Part shown: positions 24,825 to 32,712 of the stretch, piece by piece
Numbering within the stretch: position 1 is the first letter of the stretch
Layout of the letters: each line of letters begins with the position of its first letter
Assembly: GCF_018130955.1 (NCBI RefSeq)
Contig: NZ_JAFCJM010000007.1
Span: 124,001-188,000, forward strand
DNA from: Bradyrhizobium liaoningense
GTDB lineage: Bacteria > Pseudomonadota > Alphaproteobacteria > Rhizobiales > Xanthobacteraceae
Length of the DNA stretch: 64,000 nucleotides
Direction of reading: 5' to 3'
Made by a program: the position numbers and the translations under genes
Notes under the pieces: generated by a model
The model's database searches: none
Told to the model about the DNA's origin: nothing
Seen by the model: the letters and a program-made list of their open reading frames with translations, nothing else

Positions 24825-26585
24825 ATGGTCGAAAAGCCATTAGACGATACGAAGACCTATCCGCACATGGCGCACTGGTTCGACCCGGTGTTGCTGCTTC
24901 AGTTGCTCAACAATGTGGTCGTTTCGTCGATATTCGGACAATATGCCGATAGGCGCCTAATGATCGCAGCGCTGGACACAGTGCCGCCCGAAGAGCACGC
25001 GAGGAGGGCTGAGGAGTTTCGGACGCGCCTGAAGCCGGACGATGAGGGCGGAGTCTGGATCGATTGGGTCGCCGATCTCGGCGACGGCTTCGACAGCACC
25101 TACGCGGTGGCGAGCCTTCTGGCCAAGAAACAGTTGAAGGTTGGCGACGTCGACCTACCACGCGGAGAGGCGCTCGTCATGGGCGGCGACGAAGTATACC
25201 CAAAGGCCACTCGGCAGGCCTACACGCACCAGCTTTGGCAGCCCTACGCGTGGGCTGCTCCCGACTCCAATAAGAAGAACGACGCGGGAAGGCCGTTGCT
25301 CGCGATTCCCGGAAACCATGATTGGTACGACGGGCTGGTGCTCTTCCTCGCGCTATTTTCCCGCGAAAAGCCGTGGCATGTCGGTGCCTGGCGTTCCTAC
25401 CAACGTCGCAGTTACTTCGCCGTACGTCTCTCCGAAACGTGGTGGCTGTGGGCGACCGACATCCAACTCGCCGACAACATGGACCAGCCTCAGTTTGACT
25501 ATTTTAAGCATATCGCGGCGCATATGCCCGAGAACTCCAGGATCATCCTCTGCAGTGCCGAACCTGGCTGGTTGTACACGGACAGCAATAGAAACTCGTG
25601 GGAGATCATGGAGTACGCTGCCGGGATCGCGATGAACGCTGGGCGCGGACATACCATTCCGATATTGTTGTCCGGCGACACGCATCACTACAGCCGCTAC
25701 GTCGGCAGGGACGATCGGCAGTACGTAACGTCCGGCGGAGGTGGGGCCTTTCTCCATCCGACGCACCAACTCGAGCAGGACGTCTCGGTGCGCCTCGTCG
25801 ACCATCGCGAGGCACTGAAGCTCGGCACCATGCCGGATCCAAACGATCCAAAGAAGACCACGGCGGCGGCTTACCCGTCGTTCGCGACGAGCCGGGCGCT
25901 GACCCTACGGAACGCCTTCTTCGCATTCACGAACTGGGACTTCTCGCTGCTGATGGGGGGCATCTACTTCCTCTTCGCGGTGCTGATCTCGCTGCGGGAC
26001 CGGCCGGACGTCTATGCGCTAATCGCCGCGGTCTTTGGCGCTTCCCTGATCGGGTACACAATCAAGCAGGAGGTCTCGACCAGGTTCAAGATCTGGTCCT
26101 CAAGCGCCGTGCATGCGGCGGCCCACGCAGCCGTGCTCATCTGTGCTGCGCGGTACGCGATCGCCTTCAATAACCAACATTTCGCGTGGAATGGCGAGTG
26201 GTGGGAAGTGTGGAAGTGGTTCGGCCTGCTTGCCGCGGAGATGGTTGCGGTGGGTTTCCTGATCGGGAGCACGCTGTTCGGCCTGAACATGATGTTGACT
26301 TGTCTATTGCTCAGGATGAACCGAAATGACGCGTTCAGCTCGCTTCGGATCGGGGCGTACAATAACTTCCTTCGTATCCGGCTGACAAACGATGGCTTCG
26401 ACATGTTTGCCATCGGACTTGAGAAGGTGCCCCAGCGGGGCGACTGGATCGCCAACTCCAAACACAATAAAGACGCGCCCGATTCTGAGATTCCGGTCTT
26501 CGTTCCCAAAACCGATCTCAAGCCGCATCTGATCGAGCAGGTCTCGCTCCGCTTCGGTCCAAAGCAAGCCGGTCCCATCGCTTAG
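24825..26585 (+). CDS. Metallophosphoesterase with C-terminal membrane domain
   Basis: The calcineurin-like motifs are visible: DWVADLGDGFDSTYAV (~77-92, first metal block), AIPGNHDWYDG (~162), SGDTHHYSRY (~283), with GGDE at ~120. Four or so membrane spans follow from ~355 (LMGGIYFLFAVLISLRD) to ~490 (MVAVGFLIGSTLFGLNMML), then a ~90-residue cytosolic tail. The ATG at 24825 has GAGGGTTGAGGGA upstream and is preferred over TTG at 24816. It follows the membrane protein by 14 bases. It might hydrolyse a nucleotide signal made by the cyclase or a membrane phosphodiester; both are inference. Confidence 0.82.
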   Translation: MVEKPLDDTKTYPHMAHWFDPVLLLQLLNNVVVSSIFGQYADRRLMIAALDTVPPEEHARRAEEFRTRLKPDDEGGVWIDWVADLGDGFDSTYAVASLLAKKQLKVGDVDLPRGEALVMGGDEVYPKATRQAYTHQLWQPYAWAAPDSNKKNDAGRPLLAIPGNHDWYDGLVLFLALFSREKPWHVGAWRSYQRRSYFAVRLSETWWLWATDIQLADNMDQPQFDYFKHIAAHMPENSRIILCSAEPGWLYTDSNRNSWEIMEYAAGIAMNAGRGHTIPILLSGDTHHYSRYVGRDDRQYVTSGGGGAFLHPTHQLEQDVSVRLVDHREALKLGTMPDPNDPKKTTAAAYPSFATSRALTLRNAFFAFTNWDFSLLMGGIYFLFAVLISLRDRPDVYALIAAVFGASLIGYTIKQEVSTRFKIWSSSAVHAAAHAAVLICAARYAIAFNNQHFAWNGEWWEVWKWFGLLAAEMVAVGFLIGSTLFGLNMMLTCLLLRMNRNDAFSSLRIGAYNNFLRIRLTNDGFDMFAIGLEKVPQRGDWIANSKHNKDAPDSEIPVFVPKTDLKPHLIEQVSLRFGPKQAGPIA

Positions 26586-27538
26586 TCTCGCGCGGGGCTG
26601 CTGATTATCTCTCCATGGACAACGAGCGCTGACAGGACCGATTCCAGTTCACCGAACCTTCGGCGTTCGTGGCTTCGGCCGACTTGAGTGTTGAGGGAAA
26701 AATTTTGTCCGATGCAGGTCGCGCTCCGAAGCTGGCGCCATCGAACTCAAGCGCCGCTTTCCCAAGATTCAGATCAGGCTCTACGACGCCGACGCCCAAA
26801 CCCGGTTCGATCCCGGCCCATCCTTCGTCCGCCAGTCGGTTGAAGGTGCCTTCCAGAACTCGAACGGTGGTGGCCACGCGGTCTAAGGCCAGGTGTTATC
26901 GTACAATTTCAACAAATGAGGGAATATATCGATTCCCTCTACATCAAATTGTATTAGGCGGCCCCGGTCAAGCGATCGCGAAGATCGATCACAGAGTCTA
27001 ATGGGTTCCCAGTTCGAAGGCTGGGCTCTTAGGCGCTCGCTTCCTTAATCCAGGGGGCGCCGTCATGGCTTCGTTCTTTGTGGCTTGAACTCATCGGCCA
27101 CGATTGCAAGGCGGGTAGGTCCCAACCAGCGAGGCGACAAATTGCTCCATCGAGGGCTGTGTGGTCTTCGGCAGTCTGGGGAGGTCTTCAGGTCTAAGGT
27201 TCTGTGGCGCGACCGCGTAATCGATCGAGCGTCGGCCAGGACGAGCGCTCGCCACTGCGACGGCACGGACCATCCCGAATTCATCAAGGCTCTCGACAAG
27301 GTCGTCCGCCTCCTATCCTTACCGCAATGCGAATGGATGTCGCCGCGGGGCGGCAGCAATGAAAGCCGCGATGGGACCTTCGTACGGCGCGTGCTGTCCA
27401 GCCGGTCAGAGCGCGAGAACGGGCGGAGGCCGCAGCGCTATTTTTTCTGAAGTTCCGTTATCCACAACCAAAAGAAGGTCCCACGGCTTGAAGTTGCGGA
27501 CGCTCTTCCTAGTTTTTTGTGTTGGGTAGGGGGACAAA
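26586..27538. other. Scarred intergenic region between the cyclase operon and CBASS
   Basis: About 950 bases without an intact gene. Plus-strand 26733-26884 reads ELKRRFPKIQIRLYDADAQT and on to a stop, a coherent C-terminal gene fragment with no visible start. Minus-strand 27110-27230 reads NLRPEDLPRLPKTTQPSMEQ, another protein-like scrap. Between them is the compound hairpin at 26903-26952. These are probably remnants of genes lost during island turnover. Confidence 0.5.
26903..26952. repeat. Compound stem-loop
   Basis: Inner arms GAGGGAAT (26918-26925) and ATTCCCTC (26932-26939) close a 6-base loop; outer arms ACAATTT (26903-26909) and AAATTGT (26946-26952) are also complementary. It is AT-rich compared with its surroundings and not followed by a T run, so it is less a terminator than a possible recombination or protein-binding site. 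Confidence 0.6.
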
Positions 27539-28165
27539 ATGCGCGAACACGAATACGCGTTGCTCGGTGCAATGAACCGAGCTCATGTTGGACGATATCT
27601 CGGCTTGGTGTCGGCCGCTGCATCCGCGCTGATCGTCTATATTTTGTTGTCGGCCGTCGACATCGCTCATCGCTTTGGCTGGAACGTAACGCTGACGCCT
27701 TCGATCCTCTCGCTCGTCGGCGCCGCGACAGTCTTTACGGCGCTCTATTGGTTGTTCGACCGATTTGCCTGGAAGTGGCGCTTTCTCAAGCTCGTCATCA
27801 AAGTACCGGACATCGCCGGTCAGTGGGACTGCCAAGGTCAGACCATCAATCCCGATGGTTCTCAGGGCCATAGCTGGCGAGCGACGATTACGATCCTTCA
27901 GAGCTGGGATCGGATCAGGGTTCTGCTCAAAACAAATCAATCGGGATCGAACAGCATTTCGGCCGCGCTTATTTGTGACGACGCGGATGCCTATCGCCTT
28001 CTCTACCACTACCGCAATGTACCCCGAATCGATGAGGTCGATCTCCAGAGTCACCTTGGTTTCGGCGAACTGGTCTTTGGGCGCGATTTAGGTTCGGCCG
28101 AGGGTGAGTATTTCAACGGTCACGGCCGCAATACGTTCGGTACGATGAAGCTGACGAGGATCTGA
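27539..28165 (+). CDS. cap15: Cap15-like CBASS effector (two TM helices and beta-barrel)
   Basis: Two membrane helices occupy ~20-42 (YLGLVSAAASALIVYILLSA) and ~54-74 (SILSLVGAATVFTALYWLF), followed by VPDIAGQWDCQGQTINPDG and a ~120-residue beta-barrel domain ending EYFNGHGRNTFGTMKLTRI. This is the architecture of Cap15, the CBASS effector whose barrel binds a cyclic nucleotide and whose helices then disrupt the inner membrane. The start has GGGTAGGGGG upstream. The stop overlaps the start of the CD-NTase gene by one base, so the pair is one operon. Confidence 0.85.
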   Translation: MREHEYALLGAMNRAHVGRYLGLVSAAASALIVYILLSAVDIAHRFGWNVTLTPSILSLVGAATVFTALYWLFDRFAWKWRFLKLVIKVPDIAGQWDCQGQTINPDGSQGHSWRATITILQSWDRIRVLLKTNQSGSNSISAALICDDADAYRLLYHYRNVPRIDEVDLQSHLGFGELVFGRDLGSAEGEYFNGHGRNTFGTMKLTRI

Positions 28166-29310
28166 TGGCTCGCAACATTGGAAATCGACTAACCAAACTG
28201 GAGCAACGGCGGAAAGGTACAGACCGCTTGACGCGGGTCGCGCAGGACTCGCGACCGGACATCATCACGAAAAGTCTCCAGGCTGAATCGTGGCAAGGCC
28301 GTGCGCGGAGCCAGTCTTACACACGTTATGCTTTGGGGGCTATGCAGGAAGTCGGGCCGGACTATACTCGGATCAGCATCGAGACCGCCCAGCGGGTCGG
28401 TGCCCAGCTCAAGTCAGGTCTGGAAACTGCTGGCATCTCGGCAGAGTTCCGTTTGCAGGGGTCTGTGCCGCTCAACGTTCATATCCGCGGCGTCAGCGAC
28501 GTCGATCTGCTGACATTGGATTTAGGCTTACTCACTTATTCAACAATGGGGGCGCTGAGCATGCGTGGCGGATACTATTCCTCCGTCCCAACCCCAAAAA
28601 CGTCGATCGGCGAACTGTTCAAGCTCAGGGTCGAAGCCGAAAAAATCCTGAAGAACAGATATCCTGCGGCGACCGTCGATACCTCGGGCGGTAAGGCGAT
28701 CAGTGTCTCAGGCGGATCTCTCGCGCGGCCGGTCGATGTCGTGCCGAGCCATTGGCATGACGGACATGAGTACCAACTCTCTCAGCAGGAGCACGATCGA
28801 GCGGTCACGATCTTAAATAAGAAAGTGCCGGAAACCATCGACAATCTCCCCTTCCTTCACATCAAGAGGGTCGGCGAACGCTGCGATAGCGTGTTTGGCG
28901 GACTGCGCAAGGCGATCCGGCTCTGCAAAAACGTGAAAGCCGATGCGATCGAAGAAGGAACCGCGATCAATTTTCCAAGCTTCGATATCGCGGCTACGAT
29001 GTATCACGCAGACCAAGACGCTCTAAAGGTGGGTTCTTTCTATGAGTTGAGAATCCTGGGTGAGGTGCAGCGCTTTCTCGACGTGCTTTTCCATAACGAG
29101 ACGTACGCCAAAACACTTCGCGTACCGGACGGTTCTCGGATCATCTTCGACACGCAGGAAAAGTACGAGGGTATGAAGCGGCTGTCGGTCGAGATCGACG
29201 ATCTCATGAAAGAGGTCGCCAAGGAGCAAGTGCCCTTCCTGCATATCCCGATTGGGCAGGAATTGACCAAGAGCCGCGACGCGATTTGGTCTGTACAGGT
29301 GCCTTCCTAA
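28165..29310 (+). CDS. CD-NTase (cGAS/DncV-like nucleotidyltransferase) of a type I CBASS
   Basis: The catalytic core is visible: G99-S100 in FRLQGSVPLNVHIRG, the metal pair D112-V-D114 in SDVDLLTLDL, and the third aspartate D191 in RPVDVVPSHW. Helical C-terminal half follows (RVGERCDSVFGGLRKAIRL). It makes a cyclic di- or trinucleotide when phage infection is sensed. With Cap15 and no Cap2/Cap3 or HORMA/TRIP13 genes, this is a minimal type I CBASS. The exact clade and product cannot be settled by eye. Confidence 0.88.
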   Translation: MARNIGNRLTKLEQRRKGTDRLTRVAQDSRPDIITKSLQAESWQGRARSQSYTRYALGAMQEVGPDYTRISIETAQRVGAQLKSGLETAGISAEFRLQGSVPLNVHIRGVSDVDLLTLDLGLLTYSTMGALSMRGGYYSSVPTPKTSIGELFKLRVEAEKILKNRYPAATVDTSGGKAISVSGGSLARPVDVVPSHWHDGHEYQLSQQEHDRAVTILNKKVPETIDNLPFLHIKRVGERCDSVFGGLRKAIRLCKNVKADAIEEGTAINFPSFDIAATMYHADQDALKVGSFYELRILGEVQRFLDVLFHNETYAKTLRVPDGSRIIFDTQEKYEGMKRLSVEIDDLMKEVAKEQVPFLHIPIGQELTKSRDAIWSVQVPS

Positions 29311-29668
29311 CCGGCGCCAAACGTCCTTGGCCAACCCATACTCGGCTCTTCGTTTACCCCCCGCTTTCGCGCTTACCGGAGGTCGCATCTCTTCTGGCGG
29401 TCGCCCGAGAGTGGCTTACGAATTTACAAGATTGCAGTTTCCGCTGAATTTTGATTTGTCAGCAGTATTGTCCTAAATCCCAAGGTTGCGCTACCGTTTT
29501 TGTGCATAAGTCTGCAAATTTTTAGAAAAATCTCCTGCGTTCCTCTTGAACAGTTCCATGACGTTCCCAAATCGTTCGCACGAAATGGGGATCACTCGCG
29601 CGAGGCCCTCCCAATCGTCAAGTCGATAACGACCGCCCCGTAAGGGGGGCCGAACGCAGGAGCATGCC
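29311..29668. other. Intergenic region upstream of the MBL operon
   Basis: About 360 bases. The middle (29440-29530) is AT-rich with T and A runs, unlike the flanking genes, and probably carries the promoter of the next operon; no clean -35/-10 pair stands out. No gene is seen. Confidence 0.45.
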
Positions 29669-30742
29669 TTGCCTTACGAGATCGATTTTTTGCGCGCAGG
29701 TGACAGCAACGGCGACGCCATCATTCTTCGCTGGGGAGCCACGAAGGAGGGTCCGTTTTCGATCAACATCGTCGATGGTGGCTTTGCTGATACCGGCGAT
29801 CAAATCATTGAACACGTCGAGCGCTATTACGCGAAGCCCGCCAACATTGCCAATGTCGTGCTTTCCCACGCGGACAACGATCACGCGACCGGTCTCATAA
29901 AGGTACTCGAGCATCCTCGGTTCACCATAGGCACGCTCTGGATGAACCGTCCCTGGGACTATGTCGATGAGGTGATCGACAGTTTCCATGGCGCCTATAC
30001 GCGCGAGGGCTTGATCAAGCGGATGCGCGAGATGCATCCATACCTCGTCGAGATGGAGGAGATCGCGAAACGGCGCGGCATCGCCATCCAGGCGCCGCTT
30101 CAGGGTACTGTGATTGGATGCTTCACCGTGCTTGCACCAAGTCGCACCCGTTACGTCAGCCTCATTCCCGATCTGGATAAGACGCCGACCGCCTATGGCA
30201 GCGCCCTCAAGGGCGGCTTTGGAAGCGGATTGGTCAAGGCCATCGTCTATGTCGCCGAAAAGATCCTTGAGCGGCTTGATTTCGAGACGCTCGACGACAA
30301 GCCCTCGGCAACATCAGCTTCCAACGAGACCTCGGTCGTGCAGTGGGCCTTGATCGACAATAAACGCATCCTCCTGACCGCCGATGTGGGCCCTGAAGGG
30401 CTTGCCGAAGCAGCTCAGTATGCCGAGGACACTAGTCTCACGATCCAGCCCGATATTATGCAGATCCCGCACCACGGCAGCCGACGCAACGTTACTCCTG
30501 CGGTCCTCAACCGATGGCTTGGCGATTATCCGGCGTCCTATCGGGGAGACGCGATCGCCTCGATCGGCAAAAATGCCGACATCTATCCGCGCAAGAAGGT
30601 GACCAATGCCTTCACGCGGCGCGGTTACAGCGTCTACGCCACGCGCGACGGCTGGATCAACTTCTACAACGGGTATGATCGCCGCGCGAACATGGGCAAT
30701 GCCCAAGTCGTCCCCTTCAACCCCGATGTTGAGGATGACTAG
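29669..30742 (+). CDS. ComEC-like metallo-beta-lactamase-fold hydrolase, first of two
   Basis: The metal motif is H67-A-D-N-D71-H72 in LSHADNDHATG (the HxDxDH variant typical of ComEC-type MBL domains), with IVDGG before it and IPHHGSRRN near 273 as the later histidine block. I take the TTG at 29669 as start because GCAGGAG lies seven bases upstream and the sequence begins naturally with MPYEIDFLRAGDSNGDAII; the nearby ATG at 29664 is in another frame. It opens a four-gene operon with a membrane protein and a second MBL gene. Substrate unknown. Confidence 0.83.
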   Translation: MPYEIDFLRAGDSNGDAIILRWGATKEGPFSINIVDGGFADTGDQIIEHVERYYAKPANIANVVLSHADNDHATGLIKVLEHPRFTIGTLWMNRPWDYVDEVIDSFHGAYTREGLIKRMREMHPYLVEMEEIAKRRGIAIQAPLQGTVIGCFTVLAPSRTRYVSLIPDLDKTPTAYGSALKGGFGSGLVKAIVYVAEKILERLDFETLDDKPSATSASNETSVVQWALIDNKRILLTADVGPEGLAEAAQYAEDTSLTIQPDIMQIPHHGSRRNVTPAVLNRWLGDYPASYRGDAIASIGKNADIYPRKKVTNAFTRRGYSVYATRDGWINFYNGYDRRANMGNAQVVPFNPDVEDD

Positions 30743-30746
30743 GACC

Positions 30747-31556
30747 ATGCTCAAGTTCGACAAATACACGTTGTTTGCGCGGTTGGTCCCGGCCATCATT
30801 GCTGTTGCTCCTGCCATCGCATTGACCTGGGCGGTGATGACATCGGGCGCCGAGCTCAAGCTGGTGCACGGTATTGCCGGCACCGCGCTCGCTGTCTTGC
30901 TTTGGGCTTTTGCTGACGCCACCCGGCGGCGCGGTAAAGCCATCGAGCCCAGCCTGATCGAGGGGATGGGAGGGTTGCCCAGCATCACAATGCTCCGGCA
31001 CCGGGATCCGACCTTCGATGCGGCGACCAAGACGCGAATGCTGGCATTCCTGGCCGCAAAGGTTTCTTCGGCTGCTCCGACGCTAGAACAGGAAGAACAG
31101 GATCCAAACACCGCGGATGCCTTCTACAAGCAAGCAGGGGACTGGCTTCGCGAGAACACGCGCAACAAGAAGAAGTTCGACATCCTCTTCCATGAAAACA
31201 TCAGCTACGGTTATCGCCGTAACCTCTATGCCTTGAAGTGGCCCGCGCTGGCGCTCAACGTCATGATCGTGGTGGGGTGCGTGGTGCAATATGTCTACCA
31301 CTGGCCGGCATCGACAGAGCTGGGTCTACTGCCGGTGTTCGTCATCGCCATTCTGCACGCCTGCTACCTCCTTGCCTACTCGACGCGGGCGGCCGTAACC
31401 GAGGCCGCCCGCACCTATGCGCGGCAGCTGCTCCTCAGCTTTGAATCTCCGCATCTGCAAAAGAATGAAAAGAAGGAGCCGGCAGTCGCGCCGCGTACGA
31501 GGCGTAAGCGAGCCTTGACGGACGGCAAGCCGATAGAAGCGGAGAAGCAGGAATGA
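30747..31556 (+). CDS. Four-TM membrane protein between two MBL genes
   Basis: Two spans at the N terminus (~10-31, LFARLVPAIIAVAPAIALTW; ~40-58) and two near ~170-215 flank a ~110-residue soluble segment containing KKKFDILFHENISYGYRRNL. The C terminus is a basic, disordered-looking tail (TRRKRALTDGKP). The ATG at 30747 has GAGGA about ten bases upstream; ATG at 30735 overlapping the previous stop is an alternative. The arrangement recalls the multi-TM effectors of nucleotide-signalling defence systems, but no family is recognised with certainty. Its stop overlaps the next start (ATGA). Confidence 0.75.
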   Translation: MLKFDKYTLFARLVPAIIAVAPAIALTWAVMTSGAELKLVHGIAGTALAVLLWAFADATRRRGKAIEPSLIEGMGGLPSITMLRHRDPTFDAATKTRMLAFLAAKVSSAAPTLEQEEQDPNTADAFYKQAGDWLRENTRNKKKFDILFHENISYGYRRNLYALKWPALALNVMIVVGCVVQYVYHWPASTELGLLPVFVIAILHACYLLAYSTRAAVTEAARTYARQLLLSFESPHLQKNEKKEPAVAPRTRRKRALTDGKPIEAEKQE

Positions 31557-32476
31557 CGATCATTAAGAGCTTTGCCGTCGGTAACGGCGATACTTTTTAC
31601 ATCAAGCATAACTCGGACAATTTCACGATCATCGATTGTGATCTCAATGATGAGAATGCCGACCGGATTATTGAAGAGCTCCTGGCGCAATCGGCACACA
31701 AGGGCGTGTCGCGATTTATCTCGACACATCCCGACGACGATCATTTCGGCGGTATCGAACGGCTTGATGCGGCGATGCCGATCCGGAATTTCTACGTCGT
31801 GAGGAACGGCGTCATCAAGGACGACGAAACCGCCTCGTTCAAGCACTATTGCAAACTGCGCGATGATCCAGGCAAGGCGTTTTACATCGAGAAGGGCTGC
31901 GTCCGCCGCTGGATGAACCAGGATAACGACGAGCGCGGCTCCTCGGGGATACGGATTTTATGGCCGGACACCTCGAATGAACACTTCAAGGACGCGCTTG
32001 CTGATGGCGAGGCAGGCCTCAGTTACAACAACATGTCAGCGGTCATTCGCTACAACATGGTGGACGGCGCAAGCTTTCTGTGGCTCGGCGATCTTGAAAC
32101 GGACTTCATGGAAGCGATCACGGACGACATCAACCTGACGAAAACGACGGTGGTGTTCGCCGCGCATCATGGGCGCAAGTCAGGCAAGATCCCCGATCGT
32201 TGGCTTGAGAAGCTCGATCCACAGATTATCGTGATCGGCGAGGCGCCTTCCCGGCATCTTCACTACTACACCGGATACACAATCATAACCCAGAACAGAG
32301 CTGGCGATATCACCTTCGATCTCTTGGACGACAAGGTGCATATCTATGTGTCCAATGCGAACTACTCACACAAGAAACTGGCGGACGAGAAGCAGAGCAG
32401 ATTTCCAAACTATGTCGGCAGCATCACGGTCGAAACCGAATACACCCTAAAGCCCGCCAAATATTACATCACGTAA
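31553..32476 (+). CDS. ComEC-like metallo-beta-lactamase-fold hydrolase, second of two
   Basis: Metal motif H59-P-D-D-D63-H64 in ISTHPDDDHFGGIER, and AAHHGRKSGKIPD near 203 as the later histidine block; SAVIRYNMVDGASFLWLGD is the conserved strand before the LGD motif. At 307 residues it is shorter than and clearly different from the first MBL protein, so the two are not a recent duplication. It is translationally coupled to the membrane protein by a 4-base ATGA overlap. Substrate unknown. Confidence 0.83.
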   Translation: MTIIKSFAVGNGDTFYIKHNSDNFTIIDCDLNDENADRIIEELLAQSAHKGVSRFISTHPDDDHFGGIERLDAAMPIRNFYVVRNGVIKDDETASFKHYCKLRDDPGKAFYIEKGCVRRWMNQDNDERGSSGIRILWPDTSNEHFKDALADGEAGLSYNNMSAVIRYNMVDGASFLWLGDLETDFMEAITDDINLTKTTVVFAAHHGRKSGKIPDRWLEKLDPQIIVIGEAPSRHLHYYTGYTIITQNRAGDITFDLLDDKVHIYVSNANYSHKKLADEKQSRFPNYVGSITVETEYTLKPAKYYIT

Positions 32477-32508
32477 GGCCACCCACCCCGAGCAAGCAGA
32501 GAGTAACA

Positions 32509-32712
32509 ATGGCAAAGAACGAATTCTTCGTCGAACAGCGCCCGGATGGGCGTTACAATGTGTTGCGTCCCAATGCGGATCGCGCGAGCGCCACCACCGA
32601 TACGCAGGCCCAAGCGATTGAAAGGGCCAGGTCGATGGATCCTGAAGCTGCGATTCATGTCGAGCGCGTGCGCGATATCGGGCCCGGCCGCGATAAGTGG
32701 CGAAGGATTTAG
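32509..32712 (+). CDS. DUF2188-like small protein
   Basis: The 67-residue product (FFVEQRPDGRYNVLRPNADR, then TDTQAQAIERARSMDPEAAI and HVERV) has the short beta-beta-helix-beta layout of DUF2188 proteins, which are small, basic and of unknown function. It lies 32 bases behind the second MBL gene with GCAGAGAG upstream, and is probably the last gene of that operon. Confidence 0.72.
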   Translation: MAKNEFFVEQRPDGRYNVLRPNADRASATTDTQAQAIERARSMDPEAAIHVERVRDIGPGRDKWRRI

